Shown: positions 9,261 through 17,232, counted from the stretch's first letter. The stretch: 64,000 nt of DNA from Bog-756 sp963835465 (GCA_963835465.1 CAWIFR010000006.1:1-64000), one strand, 5' to 3'. Numbers and translations: made by a program. Notes: generated by a model not told the origin, from the letters alone.

Positions 9261-9353
9261 CTCAGCCGCCTCGAGGCTGAGGGCGCCTCCCCCACTCAGC
9301 CGCCTCGAGGCTGAGGGCGCCCCTCCACCACTCAGCCGCCTCAGAGGCTGAGG
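9261..9353. repeat. three CTCAGCC-type hairpin repeats
   Basis: Three successive imperfect palindromes of the form CTCAGCCGCCTCGAGGCTGAG at about 9261, 9295 and 9331, separated by GGCGCC-rich linkers. Each can form a 7-9 bp stem. The same element recurs at about ten other intergenic sites in the window (10679, 18690, 34053, 34226, 35890, 36143 and weaker copies), so it is an interspersed REP-like family. It is not a terminator specific to the preceding gene. Confidence 0.8.
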
Positions 9354-9494
9354 CCGGGAAAGTCAACCTCGAAACGAATCGATGATGGACACCACAAATG
9401 ATCGGGAGAGTGGGGGTGATCAGGCCTGGGTGTCCCCCCGACCGGGTCAGGCTCCGTCCGGTCTCGAAGAAGTTGCAGCATTCACAGGCTGACT
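9354..9494. repeat. 140-bp dispersed repeat, copy A
   Basis: Starts CCGGGAAAGTCAACCTCGAA directly after a hairpin repeat and is nearly identical over about 140 bases to 34252-34392, which also directly follows a hairpin. It contains no evident gene. The rest of the relationship (see the relic at 34393) suggests that both copies mark the left side of a helix-turn-helix/nucleotidyltransferase unit. Confidence 0.8.
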
Positions 9495-9587
9495 CAAGTG
9501 AGCAGTCGGGGGTGACCTGCCCCCACTAACGAGGTCAGATGGACCCATTCGGACGGTCGGGACAGCTGGCCAACTGAAGTGGGTGAA

Positions 9588-9618
9588 TACAATTGTGCTC
9601 TGAGTGAGTACAATTGTA
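9588..9618 (+). promoter_or_regulatory. twin palindromic operator with embedded -10 element
   Basis: TACAATTGTG at 9588-9597 and the perfect palindrome TACAATTGTA at 9609-9618 are 21 bases apart, two helical turns, so they present the same DNA face. Each contains TACAAT, a good -10 hexamer. The second would start transcription at about 9621-9622, right at the ATG of the HTH gene, giving a leaderless mRNA. No Shine-Dalgarno sequence is seen there, which fits. Autorepression by the HTH protein is the natural inference. Confidence 0.65.
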
Positions 9619-9621
9619 TGC

Positions 9622-9996
9622 ATGAGCGTCTACGACCAAGTCCCAACCCCAGGCGCCGGGCTGCTCCGGTATGCCCGTTTGAAGGCAAAGTTGAGCCAGG
9701 CAGAACTGGCCGAACGTGCGAACGTGCCTCGGTCGATGGTGTCTGCCTACGAGCGCGACCAGCGACAGGCCACGCTGCCCACACTCATCCGACTGCTCCG
9801 AGCGGCAGGATTCGATCTTCGGATGGAATTGACTCCCCATGACGATCATGACGAGGTGCTCGCGGAACGTGAGCTGCGCCGGTCGCCGGAAGATCGACGA
9901 ACCTGGAACGACTACCAGTCGGACCGGGTCACGCGAGATCGGGCAGAAGTTGCAGCGGCAAAGCGCAGGCGGATTCGGACGGCTACATCGGCGTGA
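9622..9996 (+). CDS. XRE-family HTH regulator (putative antitoxin)
   Basis: 124-residue cytoplasmic DNA-binding protein. Residues 12-65 form a Cro/C1-type helix-turn-helix: LLRYARLKAKLSQAELAERA, then VPRSMVSAYERDQRQATLPT. The C-terminal half is charged (RELRRSPEDRRTWNDYQSDR) and likely helical. I chose the ATG at 9622 because the upstream GTG at 9604 lies inside the operator palindrome. The stop overlaps the next gene by GTGA, so both are made from one message. Pairing of an XRE regulator with a downstream nucleotidyltransferase is the layout of known MenAT/AbiE-like toxin-antitoxin loci. The antitoxin role is inferred from this layout alone. Confidence 0.8.
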   Translation: MSVYDQVPTPGAGLLRYARLKAKLSQAELAERANVPRSMVSAYERDQRQATLPTLIRLLRAAGFDLRMELTPHDDHDEVLAERELRRSPEDRRTWNDYQSDRVTRDRAEVAAAKRRRIRTATSA

Positions 9997-10586
9997 CTGA
10001 AGGCGGCTTTGATCCGATAACGATCGTCGACGCCTTCAATGGGCGCCACGTCGATTACGTCTTGATTGGGGGCTTCGCCGCAGAGCTGCATCGTGCTGCC
10101 GTTCCTCCGACTCGGGACATCGACTTCACACCGAGTACGACCGAGGACAACATGGTGAGGCTCTCCGCCGCGCTTGACGATCTGGAGGCTCGCATCAGGA
10201 CTGCGGGGGTGCCGGATGGGCTTCCCTTCGCCCACGACGCCGGATCACTGGTTCGGGGCGAGATGTGGAACCTGACGTGCTCATCCGGTGACTTCGATAT
10301 CAGCCTGCATCCCAGCGGTACAGAAGGGTACGACGACCTCATCAGGGGTGCGATCCGGCTCCACGTGTCGAGTGGAGAGGTACCTGTGGCATCCCTGGCC
10401 GACATCATCCGGTCGAAGGAGGCAGCGGGTCGCCCCAAGGACTTTTCGGCTCTCCCTGCTCTCCATGATCGGCTCCACACCGAGCTCGGGCAGTCTCGGG
10501 ACGAGCAGATCCTGGCCATGAGCGACCGTCTGGACGAGCGACGGAATGCACTCCACTCTGAGAATGACGAACTCCAGGGGGAGTAG
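9993..10586 (+). CDS. nucleotidyltransferase-fold protein (putative toxin, MenT/AbiEii-like)
   Basis: 197-residue protein of the minimal nucleotidyltransferase superfamily. Near the N-terminus, VDYVLIGGFAAELH supplies the family's G-G-x-A-x-x-L-H motif, and TRDIDFTPS the metal-binding D-x-D. The third acid is probably in DFDISLHPSG. SLADIIRSKEAAGRPKD resembles the conserved segment of the AbiEii/DUF6036-like branch. Enzymes of this fold in toxin-antitoxin systems modify tRNA ends or other nucleotidyl acceptors; substrate here is unknown. It begins at the GTG at 9993 inside the stop of the HTH gene. The 5' end of a second copy survives as a relic at 34403. It is followed by hairpin repeats. 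Confidence 0.8.
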   Translation: MTEGGFDPITIVDAFNGRHVDYVLIGGFAAELHRAAVPPTRDIDFTPSTTEDNMVRLSAALDDLEARIRTAGVPDGLPFAHDAGSLVRGEMWNLTCSSGDFDISLHPSGTEGYDDLIRGAIRLHVSSGEVPVASLADIIRSKEAAGRPKDFSALPALHDRLHTELGQSRDEQILAMSDRLDERRNALHSENDELQGE

Positions 10587-10795
10587 CCGGCACAGGCATC
10601 TTGGCCAACGCACCATTCACGACTGGAACGTTGACTACGTGCCACCAGCCGCTTCGGGACTGCGATCGTCACTCCCCCGCTCCTTAGCCGCCTCGAGGCT
10701 GAGGGCGCCGCTCCCCCACTCAGCCGCCTCGCTGCTGAGGTCCACACGGGGAACGATCTGACCTGACCCGTCGGTCGCTGGACCCTCGCCCCACA
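10587..10795. repeat. hairpin repeats downstream of the HTH/nucleotidyltransferase pair
   Basis: Intergenic region between the nucleotidyltransferase and the convergent ferredoxin gene. At 10679-10742 it holds two CTCAGCC-type palindromes (TTAGCCGCCTCGAGGCTGAG, then CTCAGCCGCCTCGCTGCTGAG) with the same CCCCCACT spacer as at 9261. The unit is therefore bracketed by the same element on both sides. Confidence 0.7.
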
Positions 10796-11055
10796 TCATT
10801 TCGCGGCCGGAGGTCGCGGGGGAACCGCGCCATCCGTCCTCAGCACCCCGCGGTCCCGATCCAGCCTGAGCGCCAGTTTGGGACAGACGCCAACCGTGTC
10901 ACGGGCCAACCCCTCGAGGGCTTCGGGCACGAAGCCGTCGCTGATGATCGGGTATCCCCAGTCGTCGAGCGTGATCAGCTCGGGAAGCAGCTCGGCGCAG
11001 AGCCACGACCATCACAAGCGATTCGATCGATTCGGAGTCGGACGGGAGTTCTCAT
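10796..11055 (-). CDS. small ferredoxin (3Fe-4S/4Fe-4S type), one frameshift
   Basis: Last gene of the redox operon; a soluble one-cluster electron carrier of about 86 residues. From the ATG at 11055 it reads RTPVRLRIDRIACDGRG. A one-base shift near 11003 restores LCAELLPELITLDDWGYPII, and the protein ends with VGVCPKLALRL and a short tail, stopping at 10796. Conserved Cys are in ACDG, LCAE and VCPK, the pattern of actinobacterial cytochrome-P450-type ferredoxins. Its start overlaps the stop of the NuoF-like gene (ATGA). It probably passes electrons to or from the NuoF-like subunit. Confidence 0.8.
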
Positions 11056-12341
11056 CCGCTCCCCTTCGTAGGAAGAGGCAGCATGGAGTGATCCCCGGGT
11101 GCGGAGCAACGACCGTCTTCGTGCTCGACCACCTCGTCATGAAACACCCTCAGCGCAGAAGAGACCTGGTTCACGACGCCGTCAGGGTGGCTGCAGGCCC
11201 CCCGCCCAACGATCTCCTTGAGCCACCGGCGGGCATCGGAAAGGCGGGCCGGACGCCCTTCTGCCAACGCCTCCAGCTCGCCGGCGATAGCTGGAAGCCC
11301 GAACCCACAGGGTCCGCACTGGCCGGCGGACTGCGACGCCAGATAACGAGCCAGGCGCGCCGTCTCCGCTACTCCACAGACGCCGGTCGGAAACGCGACG
11401 AGCACGCCGGCACCGAGTCCGACCCCTAATCCAAGGGCGCTGAATGGCCGCAGGAGGGTGGACCTGCCGCCACTCAACCAGGTCCCGAAGTAGCCTCCGA
11501 CGAGCAGAGCTTGCAACGAAGCCGAGGGTCCTCCACCCTGTGCCAGAACGTCGCCGACGGTGCTGCCGATCCCCACCTCGTACACCCCGGGCCGGGCCAC
11601 CGCCCCTACCAGGGTCACGAGCATCGATCCTGGCTCTTCTTCCGTCCCGACCTGCCGGTACCACTGCGATCCGTGGCGGCCGATGAGGGCAAGGTGGGCC
11701 AGTGTCTCGACATTCTGCACCAAGGTGGGGCGGCCGTTCACGCCATGTTCACTCATCCGCGGCGGCTTCCCCAAGGGGACCGGCCTACCTCGATCGACCC
11801 AGTTCACCACAGCACTCGCTTCGCCGGCTACGAAACCATCGGCAGCGGTGACCACCCGGATCTCGGTCTGGCCTCTGCCCACACGGACACGTTCGTCGAC
11901 CGCGAAGTCGACCATCGGCCGCACATCCCGATGCACGACCATGGTCACCGCACGGGCGCCGACCAGATCGGCTGCCATCGTCGCCCCGTCGAGCACCAGA
12001 TGCGGCGCCCGAGCAAGCAGCACCCTGTCCTTCATGCTCGCCGGCTCCCCCTCCGTGGCATTGCCGATCACCACCGGTCGCCGGGGCGCTGACAGCACGG
12101 CTCGCAGTTTCGCCGCTGTCGGGAAGGCAGCTCCCCCACGTCCGACGAGTCCAGCACGTTCAACCTCGCGGACCATCTCCGCCCGCCCACCACGTGATGA
12201 ACGATGAGTCCCCAGTTCACCATGACGCTCCAGATGCGCCGCCAGGCTCTCGGGACTGTCGCCGTCGACCGGCAGCAGGCGCCGCACCTCCGTCGCTGCC
12301 CCGGGTCGGTGCGACTCGTCCAGCAGAGGGGTCGGTTTCAT
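11052..12341 (-). CDS. NuoF-like FMN/Fe-S oxidoreductase subunit (SLBB)
   Basis: 429-residue flavin-iron-sulfur protein related to NuoF/HoxF and RnfC. After about 65 residues, GLVGRGGAAFPTAAKLRAV is the glycine-rich FMN/NADH-binding loop. NATEGEPASMKDRVLL corresponds to the N-x-x-E-x-E-P substrate loop. TLVGAVARPGVYEVGIGSTV is the SLBB domain. Near the C-terminus SAGQCGPCGFGLPAI and GRGACSHPDG supply the Cys for a 4Fe-4S cluster. Its ends overlap both neighbours by ATGA. In this operon it likely connects a soluble donor, via FMN and Fe-S, to the ferredoxin or the membrane haem protein. Whether it uses NAD(P)H cannot be told from the sequence. Confidence 0.88.
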   Translation of the reverse strand: MKPTPLLDESHRPGAATEVRRLLPVDGDSPESLAAHLERHGELGTHRSSRGGRAEMVREVERAGLVGRGGAAFPTAAKLRAVLSAPRRPVVIGNATEGEPASMKDRVLLARAPHLVLDGATMAADLVGARAVTMVVHRDVRPMVDFAVDERVRVGRGQTEIRVVTAADGFVAGEASAVVNWVDRGRPVPLGKPPRMSEHGVNGRPTLVQNVETLAHLALIGRHGSQWYRQVGTEEEPGSMLVTLVGAVARPGVYEVGIGSTVGDVLAQGGGPSASLQALLVGGYFGTWLSGGRSTLLRPFSALGLGVGLGAGVLVAFPTGVCGVAETARLARYLASQSAGQCGPCGFGLPAIAGELEALAEGRPARLSDARRWLKEIVGRGACSHPDGVVNQVSSALRVFHDEVVEHEDGRCSAPGDHSMLPLPTKGSG

Positions 12342-12982
12342 CCCCTGCCTCCAATCCGTGCGGTCTCAAGCACTCGGCCGACTGAAGGTACCGGCTCTGG
12401 GCTTTGCCCTCCCCGGTCGCGTCGTCGCCCGGCCAGGACCCGGGCTCCGATCGCTACCGCCACCGCGCCGGCCGACCCCCAGACAACAGCGGCAACCCAC
12501 CAGACACGCATGTCGGTGCCGGCGCTGATGGCATGCATGAAGGCCAAGGGCCAGGACAGGTACGCGAGCCAATGCACGGCTCGCCACAGGCGATGACCCA
12601 AGCGGCGTCGGGCCAGACTCGTGAGGACTACGGCCGCACCGAGGTCGACTGCCAAGGTGCCCAGTCCCAGCGCCAACGGACGATAGTGGGAGGCGAACGG
12701 AAGAATGGTTGCCCACCATCCGATCGACACGTACGGATCGAGGACCGCCGTCGCCACGTGAAGCATGAGCATGGCCACCGCGAAGAGGGCAAGGGTTCGG
12801 TGCAACTCTGCCAGCGCAAACCTGGGGAGCGCTCTGGAGGAAGTGCCGAGTCGCGTCCCGATCCCAAGGACGAGCACAGCGGTGAAGAGCACCAGCAGGG
12901 TCAGCCCGCTTCCGCGGGAGACGAGCCAGAGCCAGGGCAGATGGGTGGATGCTGCACCCGACGAGACGGCAAGTGACGTCAT
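12338..12982 (-). CDS. ferric-reductase-like transmembrane protein
   Basis: 214-residue integral membrane protein with about six hydrophobic helices, of the ferric-reductase-like transmembrane family (FRE/MsrQ/YedZ fold). Paired His suited to bis-haem b ligation are visible in ELHRTLALFAVAMLMLHVAT (helix 2-3) and HWLAYLSWPLAFMHAISAG (helix 5). It has no C-terminal flavin or NAD domain, so it must receive electrons from separate proteins, presumably the adjacent NuoF-like protein and ferredoxin. The ATG at 12982 overlaps the apbE stop and its own stop overlaps the NuoF-like start. The basic tail RRRDRGG is cytoplasmic. Confidence 0.88.
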   Translation of the reverse strand: MTSLAVSSGAASTHLPWLWLVSRGSGLTLLVLFTAVLVLGIGTRLGTSSRALPRFALAELHRTLALFAVAMLMLHVATAVLDPYVSIGWWATILPFASHYRPLALGLGTLAVDLGAAVVLTSLARRRLGHRLWRAVHWLAYLSWPLAFMHAISAGTDMRVWWVAAVVWGSAGAVAVAIGARVLAGRRRDRGGQSPEPVPSVGRVLETARIGGRG

Positions 12983-14030
12983 GCCACATTCCCCAGTGCG
13001 TCCATGGGGTTACCGAAGACATAGGACATCATGGGATCGACCAGGCCCTCGTCTCGGGTTGGCCATGGGCCCACCTTGTGGATGGATCCGTCGTGGGCCA
13101 CGAGACGGGCCGGCAGGCCGGTAGCAATGAGCCACTGCCGAGCCTCCTCCCCTCCCACGGTGATCGCGGTGGAGGCGGCATTGGCCGCCACACAGGTAGG
13201 GGCGGCCACCGTCGCCGTCCGCCATGGACCGGTCGCCGGAGCGCCGCTGCGGGGATCGATGATGTGGTGAACCACCCGCCCTCCCCGCACCCACTGACGG
13301 CAGATGGTGGACGATGTAGCCAGCGCTCCTCGTCCCAGACGCACCGTCGAGAGGGGCGCTGTCCCGACCGAGTCGGGGTCTTCGGCCACCACGACGGGCC
13401 AGCCGTCGACAGGGCTCTGCCCGGCCACGGCGATATCTCCCCCCAGACTTACCAGCACGCCACCCGTGCGGCCCATCGCCCGGAGGGCAGATCGAGCGGC
13501 ACGGTCCGAGCCGAGACCCTTGGCCGTGGCCCCGAGATCGAACACGACTCCCGGGGGTCGAGTCAGGATCCGGCCGTCGAGCCGGACCTCGCCGCAGCCC
13601 GGAGCGGGGTGACATGCATTGTCGGGGATCGCCGCTCCGGGTCGGATCGAGGAGAAATCCCGGTCATATCCCCAGGTGGCGAGGGCCGATCCGACAGTGG
13701 GGTCGACGAGTCCGTCGGTCCAATTGCCGCGGCCAGTGCCGCAGCCAGTGCTTCGGCCAGCCCCTCGCTGAGGAAGAACGACGAACCCGAAGATCGATTG
13801 AGCCGGGAGAGTTCCGACTCGCTCCGGAACCGGCTGGCCTGCACCTCCAAGGCGGCAATCTGACGATCAACGGCATCGAGCGCAGGTTGCAGCTCCAGGG
13901 CTGGCCACGCCACCACCCGGGCCATTGTGCCGAGCACTGGCCGCTCGGCACAGCCCACACCGCGCTCGCTCAATACCACGGGCTTCCACGCCAGGTTCCG
14001 CTCCATTGTCTTTAGTTGCTCTGCCATCAC
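12979..14030 (-). CDS. apbE: FAD:protein FMN transferase (ApbE family), one frameshift
   Basis: Flavin transferase that covalently attaches FMN to Thr or Ser of target flavoproteins outside the membrane. The N-terminal part (13735-14030) has GTMARVVAWPALELQPALDAVD and FRSESELSRLNRSSG, the family's early conserved block. A single shift near 13735 restores GLVDPTVGSALATWGYDRDF. The long C-terminal frame then has FDLGATAKGLGSDRA, the substrate/FAD-binding block, ALATSSTICRQW, and HHIIDPRSGAPATG, the signature that helps bind Mg2+ and flavin. Total about 350 residues, normal for ApbE. Both ends overlap neighbours by ATGA. No FMN-binding-domain target is visible in the operon. Confidence 0.88.
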
Positions 14031-14437
14031 GAGTCCCTCGATTTGGTTGTCGTGGCGTGGCCTAAGCCTCCGGTGGCCGCGGAGGCCGCAGCAACCGGGG
14101 TGCCTGCCACCGGAGTCGTGACGCCAGAAGCGCTTGTTGTCGCCACTGGTGCCGCCACCGTTGGCGCGGGCTGGGAGGTACCGCTCGCCGAACTTGCAAC
14201 GACTCCTCGGTTGACCACTGCGGTCGCTCCCGGGTTCGCTGCGGGGATGGTGCTCGCCAGAGCCCCAGTGGTCGCGCCGACGCCGACGACCAGCGCACCC
14301 AGCGACAGGTTGGACATGCGGCGTATGCGGCGCAGACCGCTGTCGCGGACGGATCGGGCACTGCTCCGATCAGGCTGTACCGTAGGTCCGGGGACGGGTG
14401 ACGCCACCGGATCCACTTCATCTCGCTTGCTGTTCAT
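14027..14437 (-). CDS. small single-pass membrane/secreted protein, first gene of the redox operon
   Basis: 136 residues: a charged N-terminus with RRIRRMSN, one hydrophobic helix (about residues 42-62, LSLGALVVGVGATTGALAST), then a low-complexity Ala/Thr/Ser/Val-rich tail. The stop overlaps the apbE start (ATGA), which ties it to the operon. ApbE operons often start with an FMN-binding-domain protein. This tail contains TSASGVTTP, loosely like the S/T-G-A-T/S flavinylation site, but lacks the preceding Asp and the FMN-binding fold. I therefore do not assign that function. Confidence 0.7.
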   Translation of the reverse strand: MNSKRDEVDPVASPVPGPTVQPDRSSARSVRDSGLRRIRRMSNLSLGALVVGVGATTGALASTIPAANPGATAVVNRGVVASSASGTSQPAPTVAAPVATTSASGVTTPVAGTPVAAASAATGGLGHATTTKSRDS

Positions 14438-14597
14438 CGCATCTCGCTTTCCGGTTCAAACGCCAGATTGGCTTGTCTCCATGGTGCGGTCCGGCTGATG
14501 AACTCATGGTGAGAGAAGGATGAGATCGGCTCACATAATCGGGCGATTCGGGCGATCCACACGCCTTCGCCCGTGATATTGCCCCTAGCCTGGGAGA
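14438..14597. promoter_or_regulatory. divergent promoter region, redox operon / two-component system
   Basis: 160-base gap between the leftward redox operon and the rightward response-regulator gene. Both promoters must lie here. The region is less G+C-rich near 14520-14590, but I cannot name exact -35/-10 boxes. The shared position suggests the response regulator controls the operon. Confidence 0.5.
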
Positions 14598-15278
14598 ATG
14601 CGCGTACTCGTGGTCGAAGACGACCAGCGGATGGCCAGCCTGCTGAAGCGGAGTTTGGAGGAGGAGGGACATGCGGTCGACGTGGCCCATGACGGGCCGA
14701 ACGGGCTGTGGATGGCCAAGGAGTTCTCCTATGCAGCCATCGTGCTCGACGTCATGTTGCCGGGGTTCGATGGCTTCGAGCTCTGTCGGCAGCTGCGGGC
14801 GGCATCGATTTGGACCCCGGTCCTGATGCTGACCGCCCGGGACGAGGTCGATGATCGGGTGCGCGGCCTCGACGTCGGAGCCGACGATTACCTGGTGAAA
14901 CCGTTCAGCCTGCTCGAACTGGCCGCCCGCCTTCGAGCGCTCACTCGGCGGGATGATCGAGCCCGGCCGACGGTGCTGGCCGTCGGAGACCTGCGGCTCG
15001 ACCCGTCGGCCAAGCGGGTGTGGCGTGGGGAGGTCGAGCTCCAACTCTCCCCGAAGGAGCTGTCCTTGTTGGAGCTGTTCCTGCGGCATCCCGGCATGGT
15101 GCTCTCACGATCACAGATCATCGACGCAGCCTGGGATTTCGCGTATGAGGGTGGGTCCAATGTGGTCGACCAGTACGTGAAGTATCTTCGAGACAAGGTT
15201 GATATCCCGTTCGGGCGTCATGACATCGAGACCGTGCGCGGCATGGGCTATCGCCTCCGTGCTGAGGTGGACCACTAG
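14598..15278 (+). CDS. OmpR/PhoB-family response regulator
   Basis: 226-residue two-component regulator. The receiver domain (1-115) has the acidic pocket VEDD, phospho-acceptor Asp51 in IVLDVMLPG, Thr in MLTARD, and Lys in DYLVKPF. The C-terminal winged helix (about 130-222) has LSPKELSLLELFLRHPG, then SRSQIIDAAWDFAYEGGSNV and the wing VRGMGYRLR. It starts 160 bases from the divergent redox operon and is followed three bases later by its kinase. Regulation of the ApbE/FRE operon is the obvious hypothesis; the signal is unknown. Confidence 0.95.
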   Translation: MRVLVVEDDQRMASLLKRSLEEEGHAVDVAHDGPNGLWMAKEFSYAAIVLDVMLPGFDGFELCRQLRAASIWTPVLMLTARDEVDDRVRGLDVGADDYLVKPFSLLELAARLRALTRRDDRARPTVLAVGDLRLDPSAKRVWRGEVELQLSPKELSLLELFLRHPGMVLSRSQIIDAAWDFAYEGGSNVVDQYVKYLRDKVDIPFGRHDIETVRGMGYRLRAEVDH

Positions 15279-15281
15279 CTC

Positions 15282-16685
15282 GTGCCGATTCGACTGCGAC
15301 TCGCCATTCTCTTCGCCCTTGGGTCGGCCGTTCTCCTCGCTCTTGGGGGCTGGATGTTCGTCAGCGTTCTCTCGTCGTCCCTGTTGGCCTCGATCGACTC
15401 GCAACTCAGCCTGCAGGCGGGTCGTGGAACGAGCTATCTCTCCAATCCGGCAACGGGGGCCTCCGCTCCCAGTGCCAATGCACCGGAATATGCCGTGCAG
15501 GTGATCGACCGGACGAACCGAGTCAGGGCCTCCAGTGCCGATGCCGGAACGCAACCCCTCGTGTCGGCGGCAGTGCTCGACCAGGCCCGTGCCCACCAGG
15601 TCCTAGTGACCCAGCGACACGACGGTGAGGACCAGCGAGTGCTAGCCCAGCCCGTTCCCGGACAGAGCGGCTGGGTGGAACTTGCCGCCGTGTCCCTCGA
15701 ATCGTTCGATCGGACGATCAGCCGGGTGACGACAGAGCTCGCCATCGGTTGCGCACTGGTCGTGTTGGCGGCTGGCTTCGGAGCGTTCGCCCTGACCAGG
15801 TCCGCGCTCAGACCAGTTGAACGGCTCCGCCGCGAAGTGGCCACGCTGTCTGACCGAGCGGCCCCGGACCCGGTAGCCGTTCCTCGGACCCATGACGAGA
15901 TCGCCGAGCTGGCGACCACGATGAACCAGCTCTTGTTGCGCCTTCGACGCTCGCTAGAACGTGAGCGAAGCCTCGTGGCCGACGCCAGCCACGAGCTGAG
16001 GACGCCGTTCGCCGTGCTCCGAGGCGAGCTCGAGCTGGCGCAGCGACCTGGGAGGAGTCGTGAAGAGTTACTCAACGCGGTAACAGCAGCTGCCGAAGAG
16101 GCCGGTCGTCTCAACAGGATCGCCGACGACCTCCTCTTGCTGTCGAGGGGCGATCAGGGGCAGCTATCCGTGCAGGTCGAGCTTACGAATATCCACGAGC
16201 TGCTTACAGATATCGCTCAGCGCGCCGAGCGCCGACCCGAGGCAGCCGGAACGTCGGTCAGCGTTGACGCCCCTACCTCGCTGACCGTCATGCTCGACCC
16301 CTATCGGATCCGTCAGGCGATCGACAATCTGATCAACAACTCGCTCCGCTTCACGCCTCGCTACAGCACCATCACCCTGTCGGCTCGGTCCAGCCAAGGG
16401 AATGTGGAGATCGAGGTGGCGGATGATGGCCCGGGCTTCCCGGCAGAGTTCCTCCCTCACGCCTTCGAGCGCTTCCGGCGCCCGGACTCCAGCCGGTCGC
16501 GCCATGAGGGAGGTGCGGGTTTGGGCCTGGCGATCGTCATGGCGATCGCCGTTGCTCACGGCGGTACCGCCGTTGCCCTCAACCGGGCGGATGGCGGGGC
16601 CGCCGTCCGCATCGTCGTTCCGAGTGCGCTCTCGCCGGATCCCACAACAGTGCCGTGGCCCTCCCCTCGGGCAGCCACGTCCTAG
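15282..16685 (+). CDS. sensor histidine kinase (HAMP-HisKA-HATPase)
   Basis: 467-residue membrane kinase from the GTG at 15282. Helix 1 (about 7-30) and helix 2 (about 150-170, GCALVVLAAGFGAFALTRSA) enclose an extracytoplasmic sensor of about 115 residues. Next come a HAMP linker, then the dimerisation box VADASHELRTPFAVLRGELE with the phospho-His near residue 236. The ATPase domain shows N-box DNLINNSLRFTP, G1 EVADDGPGF, F-box HAFERFRR and G2 GGAGLGLAIV. It is the cognate partner of the preceding response regulator. The sensor domain has no recognisable ligand motif. Confidence 0.95.
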   Translation: MPIRLRLAILFALGSAVLLALGGWMFVSVLSSSLLASIDSQLSLQAGRGTSYLSNPATGASAPSANAPEYAVQVIDRTNRVRASSADAGTQPLVSAAVLDQARAHQVLVTQRHDGEDQRVLAQPVPGQSGWVELAAVSLESFDRTISRVTTELAIGCALVVLAAGFGAFALTRSALRPVERLRREVATLSDRAAPDPVAVPRTHDEIAELATTMNQLLLRLRRSLERERSLVADASHELRTPFAVLRGELELAQRPGRSREELLNAVTAAAEEAGRLNRIADDLLLLSRGDQGQLSVQVELTNIHELLTDIAQRAERRPEAAGTSVSVDAPTSLTVMLDPYRIRQAIDNLINNSLRFTPRYSTITLSARSSQGNVEIEVADDGPGFPAEFLPHAFERFRRPDSSRSRHEGGAGLGLAIVMAIAVAHGGTAVALNRADGGAAVRIVVPSALSPDPTTVPWPSPRAATS

Positions 16686-16799
16686 CTGCCGAGTTCGTCG
16701 CCAACGGACCAAGCACCAACCCGGACATACTGGGAACAGAGGGGACACTCGCGCTTTTCACGGACGGCCTGCAGATCGGACGGGAACAGATCATCGCTC

Positions 16800-17005
16800 A
16801 GCCCGGGTACTTCTGCCTGACCGGCGACGGCATCTGTGACGGATGTCTGAGTTCCGGAGTACTTCTCGCTCTCATCCTGGACCTCACCCTTGGCTGGTGG
16901 TGGACCGATTCATGCGCAGCCATGGTCGTGGCCGGATTCGCAGTCGCCGAAGGAGTTCGGCATTGGCTGGATTCAGCACCGCATCCCGATTCCACAGACA
17001 TCTGA
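16800..17005 (+). pseudogene. cation-diffusion-facilitator-like transporter, C-terminal fragment
   Basis: A reading frame overlapping the kinase end and stopping at 17005 contains CLSSGVLLALILDLTLGWWW, then DSCAAMVVAGFAVAEGVRHW. This resembles the last two membrane helices of actinobacterial cation transporters of the CDF type, where L-x-LGWWWADP-x-AA-x-V is common. The upstream helices and metal-binding His/Asp residues are absent, so it is a truncated remnant. Part of the frame before 16800 is unrelated sequence. Confidence 0.6.
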
Positions 17006-17232
17006 GGTTGCCACTGATATGCCTGATTGAGACTTGTGGCAGACGCTGCTGCTGATTCGTAGCGTTCAGAGGATCCCTGGTGGGGTCACTCCCGAAGTGC
17101 CTGCCGGTGGCCGTGACCGCCTGGTTTCCGAACGAAGGGCTCCCCGCCGGGTCCTCGCCGCCAGTGGCTCGAAAGAGGAACGTGCACCACGATCTGAATC
17201 AGGAGTGCCCTGGCGGTCCCTAACCGACGAAC
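17006..17232. other. probable left flank of the IS110 element
   Basis: No gene. IS110 elements carry a noncoding region next to the transposase, and this 230-base stretch before the ribosome binding site (AGGAGGT, 17233-17240) may be that region. Ends could not be placed. Confidence 0.4.

Noticed and set aside
9261..9353. Intrinsic terminator of the excisionase-like gene
   Set aside because: The hairpins lack T-runs and the same sequence recurs at many unrelated intergenic sites, so a dispersed repeat explains them better.
14027..14437. FMN-binding-domain partner of ApbE
   Set aside because: The tail has a vague S-G-x-T-like stretch but no FMN-binding fold and no Asp before the site, so the role is left open.
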